Shown here one piece after another: positions 1 through 7,985 of a stretch of 64,000 nucleotides of DNA (position 1 is its first letter; every line of letters starts with the position of its first letter). Under the pieces are notes generated by a model that ran no database searches, was not told where the DNA came from, and was given only the letters and a program-made list of their open reading frames with translations. The translations under genes were made by a program, and so were the position numbers. Origin of the DNA: Henriciella sp. AS95 (GTDB taxonomy: Bacteria; Pseudomonadota; Alphaproteobacteria; Caulobacterales; Hyphomonadaceae). The DNA lies in NCBI RefSeq assembly GCF_038900055.1, contig NZ_JBBMQM010000001.1, forward strand, positions 3,348,001 to 3,412,000. Reading direction: 5' to 3'.

Positions 1-41
1 ATGCAAAGAAAAATCGGGCTTTGCGGCGTCCTGTTCGAGGG

Positions 42-533
42 TCATAAAGACATGTTCAGCAGCGGCGCGGTTGGCCCCGCCTCGATCAGTTCATCCACGA
101 GCTTGCGAAAGTCAGGCGGGAAATGGTGGCGCCGCGCCTTCCAGAAAGACTGGTAGTATTTCGAGGCGAGATGGTCGCGGAAGTGGTTCTGGGTGTAGTG
201 CCAGAAGTCCGCTTCGAAGACGTTCTTCCGGGCTTGATAGTACATCACCTGATAGCCGCGCGTGACCATCGTATAGAACACGTTGAGCCGCGTTCGGTCC
301 GCCGGTTCGAACGCATCACCCTCGTGCTCCAGCCCTCGCAGGAATGCGTCCACCATCCCCGCTTCGCTGAGGATCTTCATGTGATCCCGGAATATGTCGT
401 AATAGCCAACAGCCGTCGCAATGCGCTGCTGGTTGGCCGAGTGACGCAGCTGGAAGCCGACAAAGATCAGCGACGCGATCACCGCGACCGACGAGACAAT
501 GCCCGCCAGGAAATATATCTGCTCAAGCGTCAT
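42..533 (-). CDS. small membrane protein of unknown function (paralogue A)
   Basis: Not recognised as a named family. About 163 residues from the ATG at 533; a GTG at 545 would add four residues. One hydrophobic segment lies near residues 5-25, followed by a long polar, mostly helical tail rich in aromatic and charged residues (HYTQNHFRDH, YYQSFWKARRHHFPPDFR). That suggests an N-terminally anchored protein with a cytosolic or periplasmic helical domain. The neighbouring gene at 618-1151 has the same plan (N-terminal anchor, FVGFQLRHSANQQR versus YLAVQVEQSNRLARSQ, W/F-rich middle), so the two look like tandem paralogues. Both are read on the minus strand, 84 nt apart. No function can be assigned. 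Confidence 0.7.
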   Translation of the reverse strand: MTLEQIYFLAGIVSSVAVIASLIFVGFQLRHSANQQRIATAVGYYDIFRDHMKILSEAGMVDAFLRGLEHEGDAFEPADRTRLNVFYTMVTRGYQVMYYQARKNVFEADFWHYTQNHFRDHLASKYYQSFWKARRHHFPPDFRKLVDELIEAGPTAPLLNMSL

Positions 534-617
534 CCCGAGTCCCACCCCGGATGAACCTTACCGCGAAACGCGCAATTGCCCAGTGAAAAAAGAAAAGCGA
601 ACCGGGCCGGGCGTCGA

Positions 618-1151
618 TCAACTCACCTCTGAAACAGACCCGCGCTCAGGGGCAAGCGCATCAAAGCACCGGATGTCTTCATAGTATTTTTCGGTCAACG
701 GCTGGCCCTGAAGAAAGGCGTCCACCTCAGACACAAAGGTCGAATTGAAGCCCATCCGCCCGACCGTCTGCCACCATTTCCGGGTTCGCGGGATGCCCAG
801 GTGAAGGGCGATCACACCATGATAGGCTTCATAGACAGCCTTGTTGATGATGCCGTCCTTGTACTGAAACCATTCCCATTCGCGCTGGCGCATCGCAGAG
901 ATCAGGAAGAAGTGCATCTTCGACTGCGTTTCAGGTGACGGCGTCTTCGTGCTCAGGAATGCCTCGCGCAAATCCGGGTTGTCGATCCACTGATAAAGCT
1001 CCTGCTGGGTCTGTTCTATCATCCGCTGGCGCGACTGGGACCGGGCCAGACGGTTCGACTGTTCCACCTGGACAGCGAGATAGACCAGCGTCGCAAGAAC
1101 AGCGATCGCCGATAGCAGGTTTGCAATTGATCCTAGATCACTGAGCGTCAT
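618..1151 (-). CDS. small membrane protein of unknown function (paralogue B)
   Basis: 177 residues, ATG at 1151 with a purine-rich GGGGATGG upstream. A single hydrophobic segment (residues 8-28, LLSAIAVLATLVYLAVQV) is followed by a polar helical domain with conserved-looking tryptophans (WEWFQYKDG, RKWWQTVG). Length, anchor and order of motifs match the gene at 42-533, so they are probably tandem duplicates that have diverged. Such anchor-plus-helical-tail proteins are common in marine Alphaproteobacteria and Gammaproteobacteria but uncharacterised to my knowledge. The 145 bp upstream (1152-1296) holds no gene. Confidence 0.7.
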   Translation of the reverse strand: MTLSDLGSIANLLSAIAVLATLVYLAVQVEQSNRLARSQSRQRMIEQTQQELYQWIDNPDLREAFLSTKTPSPETQSKMHFFLISAMRQREWEWFQYKDGIINKAVYEAYHGVIALHLGIPRTRKWWQTVGRMGFNSTFVSEVDAFLQGQPLTEKYYEDIRCFDALAPERGSVSEVS

Positions 1152-1296
1152 CGCGCATCCATCCCCTGCCGCGAGCTGTCGTCATTAGCCTTCCTGGCAG
1201 CCAAGCTTTGCCCGGCTTTCTCATTAACTACAAGTTTCGGATGACGGGATTCGACAAAGTTCAGCGTGTCCCAGCCATTTCCCGTTTGTTTTTCGG

Positions 1297-2640
1297 CTAA
1301 ACCTCCACAGGCTCCAGCGTTTCATTAAACCGCACTGGCTTGCCGCCGCCCTTTTGCGTGATCTCGCCGTCGCGCATCACGAACTGGCCGCGGATGATGG
1401 TCGCGACCGGCCAGCCCTGCGCCTCGAAGCCCGCATAAGGCGTCCAGCCGCATTTGGCCTTGGACCATTCCTCTGTGATCGTTTCCTTGCGCTTCAGGTC
1501 GACGATGGTGAAGTCAGCATCATAGCCCTCCGCGATCCGGCCCTTGGTCGCGATGCCGAAGACGCGCTGTGGGCCCGCGCTCGTCAGCTCGACAAAGCGG
1601 CGGAGGCTCAGCTTACCATTGTTCACATGCGTCAGCATCACCGGCACGAAGGTCTGCACGCCCGGCATGCCGGATGGCGAGGCGGGATAGGGCCGCTCTT
1701 TCTCCTCGCGCGTATGCGGCGCATGGTCGGTCGCGACCACATCCACGATCCCTGCATTGAGTGCGCGCCAGAGGGCATCCTGATGGCGCTGCTCGCGCAC
1801 GGGCGGGTTCTGCTGGGCAAAGCCCTTCAGGCGGTCATAACAATCGGGCGCGGCCAGCGTCAGATGGTTGGGCAACACTTCGACAGACGCCACATCCTTG
1901 GCATCGCGCAGCAGCTCCATCTCTTCGGCGGTCGAGATATGCAGAACATGGATGCGCTTACCCGTCTTGCGTGCAATCTTGAGCAGCCGCCGCGTCGAGC
2001 TCACCGCCGCTTCCACGTCGCGCACCTCGATATGGCTGTGCCAGTCACCCTGACGGGCCAGGTGGCGGCGTTCTTCGAGGCGATATTCATCTTCTGAGTG
2101 GAAGGCCGCCCGGCGCTTGATCGCGCGCAGCACCGCCTCCACGCCTTCATCATCCTTGACCAGCAGGTCGCCCGTCGAGGCGCCCATGAACACCTTCACC
2201 CCGCAACAGCCCTGCATTTGCTCCATTTCGGCCAGCAGGTGCGGGTTCTCATTCGTCGCGCCGGCATAGAAGGCATGATCAACATCCATCCGCCCCTTGG
2301 CACGGTTCAGCTTGTCGGTCAGCATCTCCGGCGTCGTGGTCGACGGATTGGTGTTCGGCATTTCGAACACAGCCGTGACCCCTCCCAGCGCGGCAGAGCG
2401 CGCCTCAGTCTCAAGATCGGCCTTCTGGGTAAGACCCGGCTCACGGAAGTGGACCTGGCTATCGATCACGCCCGGCAGGATGTGCAACCCGGTCGCGTCG
2501 TACACCTCGTGCGCCTGATTATCGTCGAACCTGCCGATCGCAACGATCTTCTCGCCGCGCACCGCCACATCGACTTGCTCTTCACCGCCCGGCGAAACCA
2601 CCGTGCCATTCTTCAGGATCAGGTCATATGTCTGCTTCAT
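1297..2640 (-). CDS. pyrC: dihydroorotase (amidohydrolase superfamily)
   Basis: Cyclic amidohydrolase of 447 residues, the usual size for type I dihydroorotases, which interconvert carbamoyl-aspartate and dihydroorotate in pyrimidine synthesis. Visible family marks are DSQVHFREPGL (60-70), GGVTAVFEMPNTNP (86-99), the candidate carbamylated Lys149 in GVKVFMGAS, His181, His231/His234 (HVLHIS), and VATDHAPHT with Asp305. The first residue of the metal-binding HxH is Gln62 instead of His, with His64 kept. I recall a QVHFREPG subgroup in Alphaproteobacteria, so this is probably lineage-typical, but it weakens the choice between a working dihydroorotase and another cyclic amidohydrolase such as allantoinase. 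No other pyrimidine gene is nearby. Confidence 0.85.
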   Translation of the reverse strand: MKQTYDLILKNGTVVSPGGEEQVDVAVRGEKIVAIGRFDDNQAHEVYDATGLHILPGVIDSQVHFREPGLTQKADLETEARSAALGGVTAVFEMPNTNPSTTTPEMLTDKLNRAKGRMDVDHAFYAGATNENPHLLAEMEQMQGCCGVKVFMGASTGDLLVKDDEGVEAVLRAIKRRAAFHSEDEYRLEERRHLARQGDWHSHIEVRDVEAAVSSTRRLLKIARKTGKRIHVLHISTAEEMELLRDAKDVASVEVLPNHLTLAAPDCYDRLKGFAQQNPPVREQRHQDALWRALNAGIVDVVATDHAPHTREEKERPYPASPSGMPGVQTFVPVMLTHVNNGKLSLRRFVELTSAGPQRVFGIATKGRIAEGYDADFTIVDLKRKETITEEWSKAKCGWTPYAGFEAQGWPVATIIRGQFVMRDGEITQKGGGKPVRFNETLEPVEV

Positions 2641-2696
2641 GGATGCCTATATGCGCCCGATGCGCCGCCGAGTCATCCCGGTGCCGTCATCTTGGT

Positions 2697-3137
2697 TCAA
2701 TACGCCTCCAGCTGCACGATTAACTCGTCTATCCGGTCCGCTAGCTTGTCGTAATTCTCGTAATACGCCCTGTAGCGCTCCGGTGGCGGCGGGTTGAGCC
2801 GGTAGGCAGACGTGTAGTCGAGGCAGGCTGCCGGACGCCAGGTCTCATTGGCGCGCGTGAAGAAGGCCCGCTCGCGTTCGGAGTCCAGCTCCAGCGTTTT
2901 CAGCCGCGTCACCCAGTCGTCTGCCGCGCAGGGTTGCACGAGGTCATCGCAAGACCGGACAATCGCGTCGGCCGCCTGAAGTTCAGCCTCGGCATGTTCC
3001 AGAAATTGCGACGTGCTCACAATCGACGCCTTGAGGCGCTCCACATCCTGTTTGCAGGACGAATAGGACTTCGTGCTCGAACAGGAGGCAAGCGCGATGA
3101 CGGCCAATGGCAACGCTGCTTTCAGAACTCGTTTCAT
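2697..3137 (-). CDS. putative lipoprotein
   Basis: 146 residues beginning with a lipoprotein signal peptide: basic n-region, hydrophobic core and lipobox LASC with Cys19. GGAG sits about 7 nt before the ATG. The mature part is helical (SSCKQDVERLKASIVSTS, FLEHAEAELQAADAIV), with extra cysteines and a C-terminal helix ending in LEAY. It resembles small periplasmic coiled-coil lipoproteins, but no family is recognised. It lies downstream of nothing obvious and ends 57 nt from the dihydroorotase start. Confidence 0.75.
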   Translation of the reverse strand: MKRVLKAALPLAVIALASCSSTKSYSSCKQDVERLKASIVSTSQFLEHAEAELQAADAIVRSCDDLVQPCAADDWVTRLKTLELDSERERAFFTRANETWRPAACLDYTSAYRLNPPPPERYRAYYENYDKLADRIDELIVQLEAY

Positions 3138-3312
3138 GATCGTCTCCAGCCCTGCTTCGCGCTCGAATCACGGCGCCGCCTGAACCTCGACCTAACCCTG
3201 CGCTGTTCAACCTCGCAAGTCGGCACGCCAATTCGCCAGCTTCCTCTTGACCGCACAGGCCGTAACGCGCAGAGCACGACCAGACACTGTAAACCATGCG
3301 AGCCTCCCAATA

Positions 3313-3861
3313 ATGCAGACATCATCCATGACCGACCGCACCCTCTATCTCCGCAATGCTGCAATTCTCATTGCAGGGATCGCCGTTCTGACGGCGTCGT
3401 CCTACGCAGCGGTTCCGATGATCCCGGTGCCGGTCACGATGCAAACGCTCGCCGTGCTTCTGGTCGGCGCCATTGCCGGACCGCGCATGGGTCTCGCCAT
3501 GATCGTGTCCTGGCTTGGCCTCGCCGCGCTTGGTGCGCCTGTGCTCGCTGGCGGAAAAATGGGTATCGCAGCCTTTGTCGGGCCGACGGCAGGCTTCCTG
3601 CTGTCTTTCCCGCTCGCCGGATTTCTCGCTGGTATTGCAACCCGCACCTTCGCCACCGGCCACCTCTCCCGCTTCGCCGCTTTCATCGGTCTTCACGGGC
3701 TAATTCTCGGCATGGGCTGGGCATGGCTATCGACACTGATCGGCGCAGAAGCGGCCTTCATGTCGGGCGTCGCGCCTTTCCTGGTCGGCGGGCTGATCAA
3801 GAGCGCGCTTGGCGCGGCCATCCTCGCCGCCTTCGACAAGACTGGCCGCGGCGCGGCCTAG
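3313..3861 (+). CDS. bioY: biotin transporter BioY
   Basis: Integral membrane S-component of the energy-coupling-factor biotin importer. The protein shows the BioY pattern: PMIPVPVTMQTLAVLLVGAI near the N-terminus, then GPRMGLAMIVSWLGLAALGAP, GPTAGFLLSFPLAGFLAG, and a C-terminal pair of helices. About six membrane segments fit in 182 residues from the ATG at 3313 (ATG 3328 is also possible; neither has a strong ribosome site). No bioM/bioN ATPase or permease genes are adjacent; solitary BioY proteins are common in Alphaproteobacteria. I saw no convincing BioR operator directly upstream. Confidence 0.9.
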   Translation: MQTSSMTDRTLYLRNAAILIAGIAVLTASSYAAVPMIPVPVTMQTLAVLLVGAIAGPRMGLAMIVSWLGLAALGAPVLAGGKMGIAAFVGPTAGFLLSFPLAGFLAGIATRTFATGHLSRFAAFIGLHGLILGMGWAWLSTLIGAEAAFMSGVAPFLVGGLIKSALGAAILAAFDKTGRGAA

Positions 3862-3963
3862 ACGCGCATCGGCCCGGTTTCGGCCTGATATCAGACGGGC
3901 TGAAACCTGCGCTCCCTGAAGGAAATGTCTGGCGTATCCGGTTGGGGCTCCTAAATCCCTCCT

Positions 3964-4788
3964 ATGGAAACACGCATTGTCCCCAACCGGTCCGTCCTCG
4001 TTCTCGATGGCCCCGACACGATCGCGCTGCTCGAGCGGCTGGTCACGAATAACACTCAGAACTGGCAGGCCGGAGAGGCGCGCTACGGCGCCCTGCTCAC
4101 CCCGCAGGGCAAGCTGATCGCAGACTTTGTCGCCCATCGCACCGAGACAGGCGCGCAGCTAGACGTCGCGACCAATGCCGCCGGTGACCTCTCCAAACGC
4201 CTGATGATGTTCCGCCTTCGCGCCAAGGTGGAGATCGCCGTCGACGGCAAACTCGCGGCCGCGATTGGCGATGAATTCCCCGCCGACCCGCGCTCGCCGG
4301 CCCTGCCCGGACGCGGTATCGTCGCGACAGATTCAGCGCCGGAACTGACGCCCGCTGAATGGGACGATATCCGCATTCCCGCCTGCGTCCCCAAATGGGG
4401 CAGCGACTTTCATGGCGCAGATGTCTTCCCCTGGGAGATCAATATGGACCGCATGAACGGCGTCGACCTGAAGAAAGGCTGCTTTGTCGGTCAGGAAGTC
4501 GTTTCCCGCACCCATCGCCGCGGCAAGATCCGCAAGCGTACCTACGTCCTCAAAGCCGAAAATCTGCAGCCGGGGCAAGAGGTTAGCGCGGGAAATGCCG
4601 TCGGCGAGATAACCAGCGCAAGTGCCACACACGCCCTCGCGCGCCTTCGCACCGACCGGCTCGCCAAGGCGCTGGAGGCTGGCGAAAGCCTGACCGTGAA
4701 TGGCGCACCGGTAACACTTGAAACACCCGATTGGCTTTCGGACGAAATGGCGGCAAGTTTGACCGATGGGAATGAATCTCTCGCCTGA
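3964..4788 (+). CDS. ygfZ: YgfZ/GcvT-family folate-binding protein (Fe-S cluster maintenance)
   Basis: 274 residues, like YgfZ/IBA57/CAF17. The diagnostic motif KKGCFVGQEVV is present with Cys173, preceded by the VDLKKGC lead-in. The N-terminal half carries the aminomethyltransferase-like fold (GDLSKRLMMFRLRAKVEI). Known role: assists maturation or repair of 4Fe-4S proteins, such as MiaB and aconitase, in a tetrahydrofolate-dependent way. Its stop codon overlaps the start of tag by 23 nt (17 nt if tag begins at its second ATG), so the two are translationally coupled. Confidence 0.92.
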   Translation: METRIVPNRSVLVLDGPDTIALLERLVTNNTQNWQAGEARYGALLTPQGKLIADFVAHRTETGAQLDVATNAAGDLSKRLMMFRLRAKVEIAVDGKLAAAIGDEFPADPRSPALPGRGIVATDSAPELTPAEWDDIRIPACVPKWGSDFHGADVFPWEINMDRMNGVDLKKGCFVGQEVVSRTHRRGKIRKRTYVLKAENLQPGQEVSAGNAVGEITSASATHALARLRTDRLAKALEAGESLTVNGAPVTLETPDWLSDEMAASLTDGNESLA

Positions 4789-5368
4789 CGAAACCCTACC
4801 GTGCCGCTGGGCGCCGGCCGACGACGCGCTTTACCGGGCCTATCACGATGAAGAGTGGGGCGTGCCCGAATACGACCCCCGCGCGCTCTGGGAAAAACTG
4901 CAGCTCGACGGCATGCAGGCCGGCCTCTCCTGGATCACTATCCTCCGAAAGCGCGACGCCATCCGCGAGGAGTTCGACCAGTTCGAACCGGAATCCATCG
5001 CCCGCTGGGATGATGCCCGCATCGAAAAAGCCCTCCAGAACCCCGGCATCATCAGAAGCCCGAAGAAGATCCAGGCCACCATCGGCAATGCGCAGGCCTA
5101 TCTCGATATGATGGAGGCCGGCGACCATTTTTCCGAATGGCTCTGGGCCTTCGTTGGCGGCACGCCGATCGTCAACCAGCTCGAAGACATCAGCAACGTG
5201 CCCGCCAAGACGCCACTGTCAGAAGAAATTTCAAAGGCCTTGAAAAAAAGGGGTTTCAAATTCTGCGGCCCCGTTATCGTCTACGCCTTCATGCAGGCGG
5301 TCGGCATGGTCAATGACCACGAGACGCGCTGCCGCCGCCATAAGGAAGTCCAGGAGCTTCACCCATGA
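4766..5368 (+). CDS. tag: DNA-3-methyladenine glycosylase I
   Basis: Base-excision repair enzyme that removes 3-methyladenine. 200 residues (ATG 4766; ATG 4772 equally possible). It closely matches the E. coli Tag layout: zinc-site candidates Cys13 and His27 in the N-terminus (CRW, AYHDEEWGVPE), the helix-hairpin region LQLDGMQAGLSWITILRKR, GIIRSPKKIQATIGNAQAYL, and the C-terminal zinc His/Cys in VNDHETRCRR. The first acid of the base pocket is Asp (LDG) where E. coli has Glu (LEG), a conservative swap. Overlaps ygfZ upstream and, by ATGA, the small lipoprotein gene downstream. Confidence 0.93.
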   Translation: MGMNLSPDETLPCRWAPADDALYRAYHDEEWGVPEYDPRALWEKLQLDGMQAGLSWITILRKRDAIREEFDQFEPESIARWDDARIEKALQNPGIIRSPKKIQATIGNAQAYLDMMEAGDHFSEWLWAFVGGTPIVNQLEDISNVPAKTPLSEEISKALKKRGFKFCGPVIVYAFMQAVGMVNDHETRCRRHKEVQELHP

Positions 5369-5577
5369 AACGATCCTTCATCGCAACCTTGTTTGTCCTT
5401 CCCCTGCTCGCTGGATGCGTCAGTTGGGAACGCCCTTACGTCAGTGACGACGGCGCCTGCGATGAGATCGTGGACCAGCGCGACCGTCTCGACTGCCTGG
5501 CCGCCGCCGAGCAGGCCGAAGACGACTGGCGCGAGGAGAAACGCCGCGAAGACGAGTGGAAAGACAAGGAGAGCTGA
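5365..5577 (+). CDS. small lipoprotein
   Basis: 70 residues with a clear lipoprotein signal: MKRSFIATLFVLPLLAGC, lipobox LAGC, Cys18. The mature region is short and very acidic/basic, ending in an alternating charge helix (DDWREEKRREDEWKDKES). Start ATG overlaps the tag stop (ATGA), so it is coupled to that operon. Two cysteines (GACDEI, LDCLAAA) could form a disulfide. Function unknown. Confidence 0.75.
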   Translation: MKRSFIATLFVLPLLAGCVSWERPYVSDDGACDEIVDQRDRLDCLAAAEQAEDDWREEKRREDEWKDKES

Positions 5578-5685
5578 GACTTAACGCAGGGCCAAGGCTC
5601 GACGCTACCTCCGGCTTGGGTCTAATCTGTCGCCAAATCAGACGACTGACAGCATTGTCAGCGAGACACTGGGAGAGCGCAGACA

Positions 5686-6807
5686 ATGATGACCCCCGTT
5701 ATTTCGGCGACAGGCCTCTGGACGCCGCCTCATACCGTTACGAATGAAGAACTGGTCGAAAGCTTCAATGCCTGGGCCGACCGTTGGAACTCGGAAAACG
5801 AAGCAGCAATCGCGGCAGGCGATGCTGAAGCCAAGACGCATTCGTCGGTCGAATTCATCGAGAAGGCCTCCGGCATCAAATCGCGCTACGTCGTTGAAAA
5901 GTCTGGCGTAGTCGATCCGGCCCTGATGCGTCCCGTCATCCCGGAGCGCTCCAATGATGACATCTCCATTCTGGCCGAAATCGCCGTAAAGGCCGCGAAA
6001 CAGGCGCTTGAGACAGCTGGCCGCGATCCGAAAGACATCGACGCTGTCATCTGCGCCGCCTCCAACATGCAGCGCGCCTATCCGGCCATGGCCATCGAAG
6101 TCCAGCAGGCCTTGGGCATTGAAGGCTTTTCCTTCGACATGAATGTCGCCTGCTCTTCGGCCACGTTCGGCATCCAGACCGCCGCTGATTTCGTCCGCGC
6201 GGGGCATGCCAAATCTGTCCTGATGGTGAACCCCGAAATCACCTCAGGCCACCTCAACTGGACCGATCGCGACAGCCATTTCATTTTCGGCGACGTGGCA
6301 ACGGCTGTTCTTGTTGAGGACATCTCGATTGCGCCGAAGCAGCATTGGAAAATCCTCGGCACACATCTCAAAACCCAGTTCTCGAACAATATCCGCAACA
6401 ATTTCGGCTTCCTCAATCGCGCGGATCCGTCCGGCGTCGGCCAGGCTGATAAGCTCTTCGTTCAGGAGGGCCGCAAAGTGTTCAAGGAAGTCGTGCCGAT
6501 GGTGTCAGAGATGATCCTGTCGCAGCTCGAACGCCTTGACCTGAAGTCAGAAGACCTCCGCCGTCTGTGGCTGCATCAGGCCAATGCCAATATGAACCGG
6601 CTGATCGCGGCCAGGGTGCTCGGTCATGAGGCCTCCGACGATGAGAGCCCGACCGTGCTCGATGAATACGCCAACACCTCATCGGCTGGCTCCATCATCG
6701 CCTTCCACAAGCATTCGGCTGACTTCAAACCCGGCGAAAAAGGCCTCATCTGCTCCTTCGGCGCAGGCTATTCGGCCGGCACCGTCTTTGTGGAAAAATC
6801 TGGCTGA
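5686..6807 (+). CDS. long beta-ketoacyl-ACP synthase III-like protein (FabH2/PA3286 type)
   Basis: 373 residues, about 50 longer than ordinary FabH because of an N-terminal insert (residues 20-80). The thiolase-fold triad is complete: Cys156 in DMNVACSSAT, His297 in LWLHQANANMN, Asn330 in YANTSSAGS. By memory the whole protein is very similar to Pseudomonas aeruginosa PA3286, which condenses octanoyl-CoA with malonyl-ACP and feeds beta-oxidation products back into fatty-acid synthesis. The same role is inferred here. It stands alone between tag/lipoprotein and a pirin gene, not in a fab cluster. Confidence 0.85.
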   Translation: MMTPVISATGLWTPPHTVTNEELVESFNAWADRWNSENEAAIAAGDAEAKTHSSVEFIEKASGIKSRYVVEKSGVVDPALMRPVIPERSNDDISILAEIAVKAAKQALETAGRDPKDIDAVICAASNMQRAYPAMAIEVQQALGIEGFSFDMNVACSSATFGIQTAADFVRAGHAKSVLMVNPEITSGHLNWTDRDSHFIFGDVATAVLVEDISIAPKQHWKILGTHLKTQFSNNIRNNFGFLNRADPSGVGQADKLFVQEGRKVFKEVVPMVSEMILSQLERLDLKSEDLRRLWLHQANANMNRLIAARVLGHEASDDESPTVLDEYANTSSAGSIIAFHKHSADFKPGEKGLICSFGAGYSAGTVFVEKSG

Positions 6808-6825
6808 CATCCTATCTAAGCGGGC

Positions 6826-7692
6826 ATGACGCAAAGACATTTCAAAGCCCGCCACGCCGCCTATCGCGACGATATCGCAGACCTCATCACGCGCCGCCCC
6901 GTGCCGGGGCCGGGCCTGCAGCAGGTCGACCCGTTTCTCTTCCTCAATCATCACGGGCCGCAAACCTACAAGCCCGGCAATCATGGCCTGCCTTTCGGCC
7001 CCCACCCGCATCGCGGTTTCGAGACGGTGACCTTCATCCTCGATGGCAGCCTCGCCCACAAAGATACCGGCGGCCATGAGAGCATCATCCATGCCGGGGG
7101 CGTCCAGTGGATGACGGCCGGCTCGGGCCTGATCCATGCCGAACTGTCGCCAGACGAGTTCAAGCGCGATGGCGGGCCGATGGAAATCCTGCAGCTCTGG
7201 GTCAATCTGCCCGCGCGCCTGAAAATGACAGAGCCGCGCTATACCGGCCTTCAGGCCGATGACATCCCTGCCCTGCCGCTTGGCGAAACCGGCGCGACCA
7301 TGCATCTCGTCTCCGGCGAGCATGAGGGCAGCAAAGGCCCCTTCGACTCGCTGACAGGCATCTTCATGTCGACAGTGACCCTGCCCGCCGGCAGCGAAGT
7401 CGCCCTTCCCGCCCCGCGCGACCGCAGCGTCTTCTTCTATGTCGTGCGCGGCGAGGTCACAGCCTCAGGCGAACCCGCCAAGGGCTTTGACCTTGTCGAG
7501 TTCGCGCATGATGGCGACGAGATCACCGTCAAGGCCGAAACAGACAGCGTCCTCCTCTACGGACATGGCGAGGTCATCAATGAACCGACCGTCGCGCATG
7601 GCCCCTTCGTGATGAACACGCCAGAGGAGATCAATCAGGCGATCAGGGATTATCAGGCCGGCAAGTTCAACCGCCAGCCGATCAATGTCTGA
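6826..7692 (+). CDS. pirin-family cupin protein
   Basis: 288 residues with two cupin domains. The metal ligands of pirins are visible: His60 and His62 (FGPHPHRGFETVTF), His104 and Glu106 (SGLIHAELSP). PFLFLNHHGPQ near residue 36 is the usual pirin entry motif. Some bacterial pirins are quercetin dioxygenases, others modulate metabolic enzymes; the substrate here cannot be read. Only 18 nt separate it from the FabH-like gene, so they may be co-transcribed. The next 9 nt run into the inverted-repeat element at 7702. Confidence 0.88.
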   Translation: MTQRHFKARHAAYRDDIADLITRRPVPGPGLQQVDPFLFLNHHGPQTYKPGNHGLPFGPHPHRGFETVTFILDGSLAHKDTGGHESIIHAGGVQWMTAGSGLIHAELSPDEFKRDGGPMEILQLWVNLPARLKMTEPRYTGLQADDIPALPLGETGATMHLVSGEHEGSKGPFDSLTGIFMSTVTLPAGSEVALPAPRDRSVFFYVVRGEVTASGEPAKGFDLVEFAHDGDEITVKAETDSVLLYGHGEVINEPTVAHGPFVMNTPEEINQAIRDYQAGKFNRQPINV

Positions 7693-7701
7693 CCTCAGGA
7701 T

Positions 7702-7985
7702 CTAGGGTCCGGACTCAATTATTTTGGTGCGGAGGCAATCGGATGAGCAAGGCATGCGAGGAAAGACGCGCAGGACGGACAGATGTCCGTTCAAGCGGCT
7801 TGACGCTGCAGGCCGCTGCTCAGCTAATTGAGGCGTCCCGAGCTATCCACGCCGGGCAACGGTCTTTTGTTCGCTGGCCACGTTGCCGCCGCTTGAAAGG
7901 CCTCGGCCTTCCTGCGCATCGGCGCCTTGCCAGCAAACAAAACTCCGCCGCCCGCCGCGGCAAAATAATTGAGGCCGGACCCTAG
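7702..7985. mobile_element. MITE-like inverted-repeat element (about 284 bp)
   Basis: The ends 7702-7732 and 7955-7985 are inverted copies, 28 of 31 positions identical by my comparison; both start with CTAGGGTCCGG and share CTCAATTATTTTG. The interior is also partly self-complementary: AAGCGGC near 7793 with its complement near 7889, and TTTGTTCGCTGGC (7867 on) with GCCAGCAAACAAA (7930 on). A third partial end, AATTGAGGCGTCCC, sits at about 7827. No transposase fits inside; the reading frame at 7743-7985 looks like translated repeat. It fills the gap between the convergent pirin and receptor genes, and its right end carries the receptor stop codon. Confidence 0.7.

Noticed and set aside
7743..7985. 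80-residue frame inside the inverted-repeat element
   Set aside because: It starts in the element interior and ends in the terminal repeat; the sequence is a translation of self-complementary DNA with no ribosome site.
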